DNA of 64,000 nucleotides from Anopheles merus (GCF_017562075.2 NC_054085.1:22664972-22728971); one strand, 5' to 3'. Shown: positions 41,353 to 53,900, numbered from the stretch's first letter. The notes: a model not told the origin generated them from the letters alone. Made by a program: numbers and translations.

Positions 41353-43574
41353 ATAGATGATCATGTAATACAGATATGAAGTCAACCTTCAATTCAATAC
41401 TTTAATTTTTAAATAATTACAGACGTTAAGATAAATGGGGAAGAGGATAGCGAATAAAACAATGTCATTTGATGCGTTACGTTATTTATGTTTGGCCCCC
41501 TTCCGCATGGTTGATATCCTAATTATATTTCTATACTTTGCTCATGTGTCGTGAAGGCCCCTTAACGATGACTGAATGAACTTCTCGAAACCAGACTGAT
41601 TTCAGGTTTGTTTAGGCTATTCCTCCAATATCTCTAAAAACCATCCGTTGAGCATCTATCCTCGGAAGCTGAATGCCGTTTTTTAAGTAGCTAATGAGCT
41701 GTAACTTACGACACTGTTCTCTCTCATCGTGGTCATCTCGCGTGGGTGAGCTTCAAAAAGATTTCACTATGGTCGACCCAAACATCCCAAACTGATCGTT
41801 TAGCATGGTTCAGCCTGAATCGCTGACTGGCGCAAATTGATTACCACATTGAAAGCTGCCTGAAAGAGCTGAATTTGCTGAAAGAATTATTGAACTGAAG
41901 GCTCATAACTCCACGCTGCTTGTACAATTTTACAGAGTTCTGGAATAATCAACCGTAAGCTTGATTGCGGCCAACTTTTAACGGCCTGGAACTCCTGTTA
42001 TGGTCGAACACGTTTACAGCGCACCTTCTTCTTCTTGCCCAAAACAACAAAAAATCCCGAGCTAAACGAAACGACAGCAACGGTTTGAGAAAAGCGAGAA
42101 TATAATCAAACCTGCTGATGCTTCAATCAGGAATCATGTACCCTTTTCTTTCCCTCCAAACGATGCACCAGATCAGATACCCACCGCCAGAGTGACGATT
42201 TTAAGACTGCACGATCGCCGTAATTAGTTGGTGTTTTGTTTTGACCTGTTGTACCCCCAAAGGCTCCCAATGGGAGAGATGTCTTGTTTTCGCTTGTTCT
42301 TGCACCACCACCGCCAAGATACAATCATGCATGGTTGCCTTCCTTCCCACACCGGGCCGGAGATCTGTCTGGGATCATCAAAATTTGACACCATCGGCAG
42401 TGGGAGCTTGCTGCTTCGATCGGTGTGGCAGCTTCGACCGACATTAACGGTCAATAAATGGGGATGCAAATCTGTTCTTTCCGCGCTCGCAAGGGCAGTT
42501 TTTCACTTCCCCTGTTCCGAACGGCCAAACTGGGGATGCATCCAATGCCGGTCCGCACATTCGTGTTTTGCCATAAAATTGCAAAATTTACTGCGTTATA
42601 TGCGATCTTTCATTTTGATTGATTTTAATGGGCCATCACGCGCGCACCACACGGCTCAGTTACTGAGTGCACCGAACGATTTGCACCGAACGATTTCGGT
42701 GCGTGTTCTTTCGGATGAGATTTTATTCGATGACACTGATGCTGCTCGATGGAGATGTGTGCGCCAAAGTCCTGACGATGGACGGTGTGATCGTTCGCGA
42801 GGCCGTTTGATTAAATTGTTAAACGCGCTGTTTAAGATGTTTCCCCGTCCATCGGGCGTGCGAAACGAGCCGGGGCTGCGCTTCATGCTGGGCAGCAGCG
42901 ATGAGAACGTCCCACTGTGCCCGGTGTGCGTATCGTGATTACTAATTTAAATGCACCGGGTTTCCAATGAATGATGCTGGCTGGTTGGCTTTAGTAGCAA
43001 AAGGGTAATTCACTTCACTTCGGGTGAGATTGTGTGTAGTGTGAACGATTGTTCACGTGTGCAATAAATTTTGCCCCATAGATGAACGATCGCATCGGAA
43101 CGAGACAACTATAGTGAGTTTATGTCGATACTGCGAATCCTATTATTATTAGCTCAATCCGTTCTTGCTTTGTTGAGTTCCTTTATAAGGAATAGGGTAC
43201 ATTTACACCAAATATACTCAAATAGTATTTGGACCCTTATTTTTAATCAGGAAGAATTAAAACCTAACTCATTCAACGATTACATTAATAATTCGAAATA
43301 ATTCCACCACGACGAGATTGTCATTTGTTGTTTCCAGGATTTCCATTCGTTTGATAGTTCTCTGGCAGCAGCTATCCATCATAGCCTGTGCTCTGATCCT
43401 GGAATATGAAGCTGGCAGCTACACCAATATGTCCAGTTCGTTAAACAAAGCATTCTCTATTGTACTGGCCAAGGATTCATGACCGTACAGGACAACCGTA
43501 TTGGAACAGTAGAGCGTTAAATTGTGTATGTTCTAGTGCTGGGTTTCACCAATCTTTCGTTCAGATTCATTTTA
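41353..43574. other. Gene-free stretch
   Basis: AT-rich to about 42.0 kb, then a GC-balanced block to about 43.1 kb. It includes the longest open frame of the gene-free region (42228-42938, + strand, 236 codons). That frame has no recognisable domain, Cys- and Leu-rich patchwork composition and overlapping antisense frames, so it is not called. Confidence 0.5.
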
Positions 43575-44225
43575 GGGATGAGTGATTTGAATCTCGAATC
43601 GAATCCCTAAAGATTCATGAATCTCCAAAGAAGTCTGTAGAGATTTTCGAATCTCCCAGAAATCATGGATCTCAAAAGATTCACGAATCTCCAAGAAATC
43701 ATGAATCTCGAAAGATTTATTAATCTACAACATTCATGAACTCATTAGGATTCATAAATCTCCAGGGATACATGCACCTTTACAGATGTACGGTTATAAA
43801 CATATTGCATTTGTATGGTTCCATGATACATTGGTTAACTCGCACGACTTAACAACATGCACGTCGTGGATTCAAGCCTCGCATGGACCCGTCTCCCTCT
43901 AGAAAACTATACGGCTGCTTAGTACTTCCCAAGAAGTCTCGAAAACCTGTATAGGTAGGCGCTGGCATGACCACGTAGGTTGTTACGCCAAGAAGAAGAA
44001 GAAGAAGAAGAAGAAGAAGAAGAAGAAGAAGACACTCAAACTCTTTGGAGATTTATGAATTCCTTGAAATTCGTGCATCCCTAGAGATTCTTGAAACTTT
44101 CGAGATCTCGTGAATCTTTGAGTTTAATTAATGTTTGAGATTCATGAATCTTTCGAATCGAGATTCAGGGTTATTGAATAATTTCAATGATTCATTCGGA
44201 TTCATGAACCTGAATCAGATTTCGG
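43575..44225. repeat. GATTCATGAATC-type foldback repeat, copy 2, with SINE core
   Basis: The left arm (about 43575-43800) starts with GAGTGATTTGAATCTCGAAT and contains GATTCATGAATCTCCAAAG units. The right arm (about 44036-44225) has the opposite orientation (TTTGGAGATTTATGAATTCC, GAGATTCATGAATCTTTCG). The outer motif of the left arm recurs inverted at the outer end of copies 3 and 4 (GATTCGATTCGAGATTC then CATCACTC). The core is the SINE at 43817-44031. Confidence 0.65.
43817..44031 (+). mobile_element. tRNA-derived SINE inside foldback copy 2, tail type II
   Basis: Decayed head (GGTTCCATGATACATTGG; GTGGATTCAAGCC as a B-box remnant). The tail reads GGCATGACCACGTAGGTTGT and ends in TTACGCCAAG and an about 40-bp (GAA)n run. 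Confidence 0.7.
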
Positions 44226-44292
44226 ATGGTATTAAACCCAGTGTGTGCTTGATTGTTCTAAACAATATGCCTCCAGATATATTTGCTCATGC

Positions 44293-44400
44293 CTCTAGAC
44301 CAGGGGTCTTCAAACTACGACCCGCAGGCCGCATGCGGCCCTCAAGAGCCTGTAATGCGGCCCGCGACGACTTTGTAAAGGTTAAAATAAGCCAGAGGTA
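44293..44400 (+). mobile_element. Solo terminus of a hAT-type DNA transposon
   Basis: CAGGGGTCTTCAAACTACGA at 44301-44320, followed by repeated CCCGCAGGCCGCATGCGGCC-type sequence, matches the usual end of hAT elements of the Charlie/SPIN style (CAGGGGTC...CGGCCCGC). The 8 bp before it, CTCTAGAC (44293-44300), fits the hAT target duplication consensus nTnnnnAn. I found no matching right end or second CTCTAGAC within the next kilobases, so only one end is present. Confidence 0.65.
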
Positions 44401-45085
44401 CACCAGACACACGCCTGACTAGGATCACTACCAACCAATCAAGGAATCAATCAATCAATGACAAGAACCCATCTCAGATACGAGATCCACAATTGAATAG
44501 GTCTTCGACATGTATTGATGCATAGAAAATTCAGATTTTTGTAGCTTTGCTTACCACAGTCTTCTCAAGGCATATCTTTATCGTGCATCAACCGCAAAAT
44601 CTTACTTTTCCATACAAAAGAAGGGGTATGACGATGAGCAATTAACAAAACATAAATCATAATATTTAAAATTGTCCACATATCCTGCGTAACTAAAGCC
44701 TTTTATCAAAATACTTGAAAGTCCTTCAAGGTTACATTGCGATACGTAAACAACCATCTTAGTTTTTCTTTTCTCCTTAGCCAAAAAACAAGACTTGGGC
44801 ATCTATCCTACCTTTAGAAATTCCCTTTCCAACGTCCGTATCCAAACGTTTGTCGAAATTGATCAACAAAGAGGCTTTCATTCACCAGTTTTCCCTATCG
44901 TCAGTAGTAGTCGACCAACGTTCGATCCGGGATAAAGATGGCTAGATGTCCAAGAAACCGCAAGTCAAATAAAAACGTCGCTTCCATTAAAGATCGAGTT
45001 GGTAAATTTAACAGTGTCCACGTGATACCAATAACGAGTCATAAGAATCATCGTATGAAAAACGCTTCAAATTAGTCCAACTTCC
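44401..45085. other. Intergenic region, 3' flank of gene E
   Basis: AT-rich with short AATC repeats near 44440-44457. It should include the 3' UTR of gene E (transcribed on the - strand). I see no canonical - strand AATAAA close to the stop; an AATAAG variant overlaps the stop codon. Confidence 0.4.
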
Positions 45086-46998
<1,913 letters not shown>

Positions 46999-47110
46999 CG
47001 CGCGTACAATACGAGGGTTTGTTTACCAACAACATTGATTACTTTTTTTACAACCGAAATGTCAAAATTAACCGAGCTGTCATTGATTTGTTGACATTAT
47101 GGCGTGGTTA
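46999..47110 (-). promoter_or_regulatory. Upstream region of gene E with motifs shared by the cluster
   Basis: Directly upstream of the E start (read on +): GGGTTTGTTTACC at about 47013-47025, AATGTCAAAATTA at about 47058-47070, CTGTCA at about 47077-47082 and TTGACA at about 47090-47095. Similar GTTTGTTTAC and TGTCAAA boxes precede genes A, B, C and D at like distances. No TATA box is obvious. Confidence 0.4.
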
Positions 47111-47184
47111 GACGAATGCTGTCCAAATTGCTGATCATGTATGGATTATTTTGAAATTATTGGAATCCGTAGTTGGGTAAGGCT

Positions 47185-47340
47185 GCGCTCTGGCACCAAT
47201 CGAACACGACATCCGACTCGAACAAACCCATATAATCATATGGAGGTGCACTGTCAGACACAAACAAACAAACAAGACAAACATGTCAAATCCCATACAT
47301 TTTTCATGTTCGATGTCGTGTTCGATTGGTGCTATAGCGC
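47185..47340. mobile_element. Short inverted-repeat element (MITE-like), about 156 bp
   Basis: A perfect 20-bp inverted pair, CACCAATCGAACACGACATC at 47194-47213 and its complement at 47312-47331, extends outward with three mismatches to GCGCT at 47185 and AGCGC at 47340. The roughly 98-bp centre has no coding content. It lies about 190 bp upstream of the gene E start. A MITE is the likeliest explanation; the superfamily and target duplication are unclear. Confidence 0.55.
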
Positions 47341-47389
47341 CGAGTAACAAGCAGAATCTTTTCGCCGTTATTCCGAAGAAGTTTAAAGA

Positions 47390-48730
47390 TGGACCCGAAC
47401 TCCATTGGATCCATCAAGCGCTGCAGGTAGTAGCATTACAACATCAAGTCTTCCTGGCATTGAACGACTCATCGTGAGAGACAATTAGGAAACATGCAAG
47501 TTTGCCGTGCAAATGTTTCTGGAACTCGAAGATCTTTGGATGCTGCAGTGAATCCAAAGAAGAGCGACGATGGAAGTTACGAATCCATCGATACACCAAA
47601 TGGTCGAAAGGCACGAGCGAAAATCATCTTACTGCTTGAACCAGTGAACTACGTTCACGTGAAGAAAACGACAGCAGCGAGATAAGTTTGGTCAAAACTA
47701 GAAAAGGCTTTCGAAGACTCTGGCCTTACAAGACGAGTCGTATTGTTGACAGATCTAGAATCATGTGATTCTATGTCGGATTATGTTAATCGTATTGTAT
47801 CAACGGCGCAACTGAATGGAATTGGTTTCACGATTTCAGAGGAGTGAGTCATAAATCTAATGCTGGCTGGATAATCAGAACAGTATCGCCCAATGATCGC
47901 GGCCCTTGAAAACTACCACAAATTGTCATCACTGGGGACATCATTAAAACGAAACTTCTACAAGAAGGTTCTTCTTTCTCCCACAGTCAGTTTGCTGCAA
48001 GGACGAAGCACGTTAATATCGGTACGTAAAGTAAACAATCTAGCCGGTCTCGTAGTACAGTCGTCAAATCGTACGACTCAACAACATGCCCGTCATGGGT
48101 TCAAACCCTAAATAGACCGTGCCGCCATACGTAGGACTGACTATCCTGCTATGGGGGGAAATCAATTAGTCACTGAAAGCCAAGCCCACAAGTGGAACAG
48201 GCAGGCCTTGACCGACAACGGTTGTTGTGCCAAAGGAGAAGAAAGTAAACAATCTAATACAGCTAAGGGACCGAAATGTCGAAAAGGTTCGAAATTTGGC
48301 CATATAGTGAAGGATTGCTACAGCACGAAGGGAATCGATTCGTTCTGTGTAGTGCTATCTACGTGTGGATCGAAAGAAAACGGAAAATGGTATTTCGATT
48401 CGATACCAATGAAGACGCGTTATGTTCCAGTTGAAGGATTTGGGAATAGTTGAATTTTTTTTAGCGATTCGTGTGAATTATTTGAAAAAACGGAATTGCA
48501 GACTGCAAAGTTGTTGATACTGCTATGAAATCTTGCATAAAGCTAACCAAGGAAATGTGGCCACAGACAGAACAAGAGAAGGAAGAGATGCCATCGGTTC
48601 CTTATCAAAAGGCTGATATACCTAGCCCAATGCACCAGACCTGATATCTTGTTTGCTGAGCCAATACAACAACAACGCTGCATCACTGGCAAGCTGTAAA
48701 ACATCCTTGAAAACACATTTGAAATATCCT
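47390..48730 (+). pseudogene. Decayed Ty1/copia element (gag, zinc knuckle, protease start, RT end)
   Basis: Read on the + strand across several frames and stops: a copia gag start with KFAVQMFLELEDLW near 47493-47545, gag (UBN2-type) sequence through VWSKLEKAFEDSGLTRRVVL and YRPMIAALENY (about 47880-47925), then the nested SINE, then a zinc-knuckle remnant KCRKGSKFGHIVKDC, in which the usual CX2C has lost its second Cys, at about 48274-48318. KWYFDS at about 48385-48402 is the usual start of the copia protease. A deletion joins this to YLAQCTRPDILFA at about 48620-48658, a motif from the copia reverse transcriptase end. Integrase and most of RT are missing, with no LTRs seen. Non-functional. 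Confidence 0.75.
48043..48241 (+). mobile_element. tRNA-derived SINE, tail type I, inserted in copia remnant
   Basis: Starts GCCGGTCTCGTAGTACAG, with B-box ATGGGTTCAAACCC and the tail AGGCCTTGACCGACAACGG, and ends GCCAAAGGAGAAG. It is flanked by a perfect 15-bp target-site duplication, AAAGTAAACAATCTA, at 48028-48042 and 48242-48256. The copia gag frame resumes after it, so the SINE is the younger insertion. Confidence 0.92.
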
Positions 48731-48837
48731 ATGTAAAACATCTGAGAGGTACGGTAACGAACAAATAATTGGATATTCAGGATACATTATTGGATATTGG
48801 ATGCATATTGGACACTCCCAATAGAAATTAATTGATA

Positions 48838-48843
48838 TTTTAT
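48838..48843 (-). terminator. Candidate poly(A) signal of gene A
   Basis: AATAAA on the - strand, about 106 nt after the gene A stop. Confidence 0.5.
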
Positions 48844-48948
48844 TAATTTAGCCATAGAGAAATTCACATTAATACTCACAAACAGTAAATGAGCGTACTG
48901 CGCAATGCTTTAACAGCATTATAGTTTTTTTTTTAAATTTAACTTATC

Positions 48949-50499
48949 TTACAATTGTGTGTTGGCCAAAGCTTTTTTTCTCTCGCTTTTCGCCACCTGC
49001 TTCTTGTGCTCTTTTTTCACATGCATATTGAGCAACGATTTGTACCGATAGGTTTTTTCACAGTACTCACACGTGAACACGACACCCTGGTGAATCAGCT
49101 CGTGTGCCCGATGCGCGTTCGGGCTTTTGAAACGCTTCGGACAGTAGCGACACGCAAACGGTTGCTCGTTCGAGTGCACTCGGCCATGTTTCTTCAGTCC
49201 AATACTGCGAACGAACAAGAAAAAAAGGTCATTAGCAACGCTCCTGACAATCCCATTGAAATCCCATCTTACTTGTCCTGAAAGATCATGCCGCAGATTG
49301 TGCATTCGCAGTTGCTCGCCACATTGTGCTTGCGATTGTTGTGGCCCCGCAAGCCTCCCGGATGGCGAAACTTCAGATCGCAAAGCTTGCATTCGTACCA
49401 TTCGCCAATATCATGTGCAGCTCGCTTACAGAACGGAACATGAAAATAGGAAAAACATGTGTTCAGCGATGGAATGCCATGCCAAGCTAACAGTCCCCAG
49501 CTGCTTACCATGTGGATCGTGTAGCTGGATTTGTGCGAAAAGCTCCTATCGCACAGCTCACAGCTTTTGGCCGTCTTCTTCAGATGTACCGATTCCACGT
49601 GCACCTTCAATAACGAGCTGCGACTGAAAGCCCCCGGACAGTATGTGCAGGCGAACCTTCGCTCTTTCGTGTGCGATAGAAGGTGATGGTTCAAGTGGGC
49701 CACAAACTTACCGCACACCGTGCACAGCTTCTTGGGCAGCTTGTTTCGATTTGGTCGCTTCTTATACACCCGTGGTTTTTTCACCGAACTATCCTGCTCT
49801 TTACCAATCGTCGCCCGTCGCACATACGGTTTTCGTGGTTTCTTTGGTTTCTGCGGAGGCTCAATCTCTTCCAGCTCCTCTGTGAAAAGTTCGGCTTCAG
49901 ACGGTGATGGTGGTGTGGTGGCGGACCACCAGTTCCATCCCTGGTCACTGTTTTGCTGCTCCGTTGGTTCGAGTATTTCAACATGCTCTTCCGGCTCTAG
50001 ATGTTCCTCGAGCCCAAACGCCTCGATTGCTTCTTCATAACCACCATCCGTGGGTTTGGCGTCGGTAATCACGTACTCACTGCCATCGTCCATGCGGAAG
50101 TAGCTGTGTTCGAACGTCGCGCTGGGTGGTTTAGCCTCCGAATCTCGCTCACTTGCGCACAGCGCTGAAAACAGTTCCCGGAAGCGCTCGTCATTGCTTA
50201 AGCAGAAGTAACGGTAGGCGATAAATTTTTGCAGCTTATTGTGGCACGGTTCACAAATCACGTACGTCACGTGTTCCTCCTCCACCTTCATGAGCAAAAG
50301 GAAAAAAAGACCGTTAGAACGATAGGGATGAGAAGTACAACCTCACCATGACCACACCTACCCGTACGCCGGTACATCGCTCAATATCATCGACGGTCAG
50401 TGTTGAATCAATGACCTGTGATGTTGGCAGTAGTATTGCTTCATTTTCCGATAAGCAGAGTCTACAAATTTTATCAATTACACGCACAAAACTGGCCAT
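48949..50499 (-). CDS. Gene A: ZAD and C2H2 zinc-finger protein, 7 fingers, 440 aa
   Basis: Four coding exons: 50499-50362, 50285-49509, 49424-49273 and 49204-48949; the sum is 441 codons with TAA. Introns are 76, 84 and 68 bp with GT/AG ends. The start MASFVRV is preferred over an ATG 57 nt upstream because all paralogues align from here and its context is GAAATGG. ZAD zinc ligands are Cys12, Cys15, Cys57 and Cys60. An acidic linker (about 100-195) leads to a basic block KKPRVYKKRPNRNKLPKK, a likely nuclear signal. Fingers lie at about 234-251 (short form), 259-280, 288-309, 317-338, 346-366, 374-394 and 401-422. Intron 2 cuts finger 3 between its two His, intron 3 cuts finger 5. The C-terminal tail (AKSERKKALANTQL) differs from B and C. 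Expected nuclear DNA-binding regulator, target unknown. Confidence 0.88.
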
Positions 50500-50620
50500 T
50501 TCTACGCGAGGACGGCAGACATCGTTTGTTTGTAAACATTTGTGAAGAGCCAACAATATTTCTGCTTGTCAAAATTCGGGTTTTGACAGCTTTGTATCCA
50601 ATTTTTAAACGGACCGTTAT
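50500..50620 (-). promoter_or_regulatory. Upstream region of gene A, nearly identical upstream of B and C
   Basis: Read on +: ATCGTTTGTTTGTAAACATT at about 50521-50540, TTGTCAAAATTC at about 50567-50578, and TTTTGACAG at 50581-50589. The same blocks lie at 55221-55289 (B) and 59884-59952 (C). The GTTTGT(TTGT)TTAC and TGTCAAA boxes recur upstream of D (about 62180-62205) and E. Confidence 0.4.
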
Positions 50621-50705
50621 TATGACATCGTTTATGGCAAATTAGTACACAACAATAATTTGTTTGTTGTGAAAGTCAATGCTGTTACTTTATGCAGTCG
50701 ATATT

Positions 50706-50711
50706 TTTATT
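50706..50711 (-). terminator. Candidate poly(A) signal of gene B
   Basis: - strand AATAAA about 255 nt after the gene B stop; the matching hexamer for gene C is at 55406-55411. Confidence 0.4.
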
Positions 50712-50965
50712 CAAATCTCCTTATTAGTCAACTTATTAAAATTACTCTCATGGTCTTGGTCTAATATGGCGGAAGAATTGGCGCGTGGTTTTGCATTCCT
50801 GCTGATGGAGACATCGGGAAAGTGATATAGTACTGAAGCCTTGAATTAGAAATATCACATGCATTCTATTTCCACTGTTCAACAATTAGCTGATTTGTTT
50901 TACCATAATCTCCTTTGAAAATTACTGGCCGCCGAGGGCATTTAACAGGGTATAGCTGCATCCCT

Positions 50966-53900
50966 CTACCACTCTTTGCCTGCTTGTGTCGTTTCTTCCC
51001 GCTCCTTTCTGCCTAAATGAATCTCAACATTTTTTGTTTCGCTTTCGGCCACCTGCTTCTTGTGCTCTTTTTTCACATGCATATTGAGCAACGATTTGTA
51101 ACGATAGGTTTTCGTACAGTATTCACACGTGAACACGACACCCTGGTGGATCAGCTCGTGTGACCGGTGCGCGTTCGGGCTTTTGAAACGCTTCGGACAG
51201 TAGCGACACGCAAATGGTTGCTCGTTCGAGTGCACTCGGCCATGTTTCTTCAATCCGTAGCTACAAGAGAACATCAGAAAAAGGAGATCATTAGCTACGT
51301 TCCCCACAATATTACTAAAATTCCTTCTCACCTGTCCTCAAACATCATGCCGCAGATTGTGCATTCGCAGTTGCTCGCCACATTGTGCTTGCGATTGTTG
51401 TGGTCCCGCAAGCTTCCCGGATGGCGAAACTTCAGATCGCAAAGCTTGCATTCGTACCATTCGCCAATATTATGTGCAGCTCGCTTACAGAACGGAATAT
51501 AAAAAAAAGTGTTCTGTTGGATTATTAAAGTAATCATTAATCTAACCTTGATATAGAATTTGTGTATAATATAAAGAGGTCCGTTGCTTCTGGCGAGATC
51601 TACAATACCCCATCTCAATCAGACTCTTACTCAACAGTTTCAAGCCATGCCTTGAACAAAACCTAGCTACTGATTACCAATCACCTACAACAACTGCTTC
51701 TTGTGATAATTGCCAAACGGTTACCTTGTTCATCATTTCATCGACCACAAAGACGGTCGTGTTGCATTTTTCATTGTTCCTCTGCAACGTGGTACTTCGT
51801 CCTGCTTCAGCCTCAGCTGAACAGGCGCACGATTGACCAGCGCTGACCCAGAAGTATCTTGGCATGGCACGCGTAGCTATTGAACAGCTAATAGTTCAAA
51901 TCCTGCAAGGTGTTCCTGCCAGTTCTTCCACAACTGGTGTAGTGTGAGATAAATCTGATTCAGATTCATGAATCTAAATTAATCTGTGAAATGATTCAAT
52001 GAATCTGAATCTTCGTTTTCAAATATTCATGAATCTTCAAAGATTCATGGATCTCCAAGGATTCATGGATCTTGAAATATTCATCGATCTCCAAGGATTC
52101 ATGGATCTTGAAAGATTCATGGATCTCCAATGATTCATAGATCACCAAAGATTCGTGAATCTCGAAAGATTAATATATCTTGAAAGATTCACGAATCTCT
52201 AAGGATTCATGAAATTCACGGAATTTATAAATCTCCAATGATTCATAGAACTTGAGCTTTTCATTGTTCTTCTTCTTGGCGTAACAACCTACGTGGTCAT
52301 GCCAGTCTTTAGAGGCTTTCGGGACATCTTGGCATGTACCACGCAGCCGGATAATTTGTTTTGCTTCGGGGAGACGGTCCATGCTAGGGGGCTACTGTGA
52401 GACGGTTGAACCCACGACGGGCATGTTGCTAGGCGAGATCGCGCAAATTCAATATTTCGATAGACTCATGATCCTCTATAGATAGATGAGTTTTAATGAA
52501 TTTATGAATCTTATAAATTCACAAATCTTTGTATCCTTGGTGATACATGAATCCTTGGAGATTAATGATTTTTTAGAGATTCCTAAATATTTGAAGATTC
52601 ATGTATCTTTCAAGATTCATGAATCTTTGGAGATCCATAAATCTTTGAAGATTCGATTCGAGATTCGAATCATTCATCACTCAAGATTGACGATAGTTTC
52701 ATGAAACGCAACTCTAATCTGGTGCAGCTCCTCCCAGGCGATAACCAGTGACTTCAGATGTTCGCATAAGATCATGTACTGCGGGTTCTTAGACGTCAGA
52801 CTCTCGCCGAAGTCCATCGTCTTCTTGTTGTCCTCCGTAAAATTGTCGATCTTCTATCGGATGCTGTGCTGCTTATTAAGGAACTTATCCGCTTCTTGCT
52901 GTTTGTGTCTTGGTCAGCCACGACTGGACAACGTAGCGCTGAACAATTCCGCCAAGAAGTTCTCTCTGACGTGTTGTTCAACAGTATTCTCCTTCCTGCC
53001 GGCATCGATATAGTTTTGTTCTTATATGAACGGTTCCAATCCACTTCTCTTTATAATCTTTATCACCAAAAACGATGGATAACGCACACCAATGTCAACG
53101 TTCTCACGCACCTGATTGGTGAACATTACTTCGTCCATTGATGCGACCAAGATAACAATGCTAGTCAGAACGCTTCACTTCCGCTAAACTAGCATGTGCT
53201 CGCTCAATTTCTGATTCCATGACTATCGCAATTGTTTCGCCATTCATCATAAGGATCACCTTTATTTATTTGAACAGCACTTTCACGCCAGCCAGCGTTA
53301 GCTGCTTCACGGACAGGTTTTTATTTTCGAAAAGTAGGCACGTTTTCTGCAATCATGAGAATACCATAGTTACTCTTGCCACTAACGACACCGGTTTTCT
53401 TGGCCAAGAGGGACTCTCCCTCAAGAGGATTCTTTGGTACGTCTATGTACACTGGTTGATTTAAAGTTACCACGCCCTGGGTCTAGCAACTGGGTCTTCA
53501 TCAACTCATAAGTTAATTGAGATTCGGGAAGGTTTTCCAATGCAGTCATCAGTGGATCGTAGGACTCCGGAAAGATTATGCTAAATGCAGAGCAAACATC
53601 GGTTTCTTCTAACTTCAATCCAGCTACTCGAAGCTGCCGAACCAGATCCTCAAATTGTTGAAGGTGCGCGATTTGATTTCGTATAACTATCTGCCTTCCC
53701 GAGGACTTCTTGGCGAATGTATTTTCGAGCACGTTCCACATTTCTTTCACCGTGGTCTACTCTTGTATACATTCAAAGTACACATCTGAGATGAAACTCG
53801 CCAGCAACGATGGCGTCCATTTCCTCGAATATGGCCACTTTACTAGCCTCTGCTGGAACTTCCTTTACGACTGCGTCCCATAGCTACGAGGCTTTCAAAT

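Noticed and set aside
42228..42938. 236-codon + strand open frame
   Set aside because: Longest frame in the gene-free region, but it has no recognisable domain, uneven composition, overlapping antisense frames and no supporting splice or promoter context.
49269..49508. Read-through of intron 2 in gene A as coding sequence
   Set aside because: The frame stays open across the 84-bp intron by chance, but GT/AG sites match those of D, E and F, and removing it restores the finger-3 His spacing.
50500..50556. Upstream ATG at 50556 as start of gene A (and equivalents in B and C)
   Set aside because: The extra 19 residues are not shared with D or E, whereas the ATG at 50499 aligns with all paralogues and has a better start context.
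51880..51900. tRNA-like B-box (AGTTCAAATCCT)
   Set aside because: No A-box at the right distance and no cloverleaf could be drawn; it lies in intronic repeat-rich DNA.
53421..53750. Functional gene for the 109-codon copia-like frame
   Set aside because: It is only a gag segment with stops and frameshifts on both sides, lacks the rest of the element and is duplicated passively with gene C.
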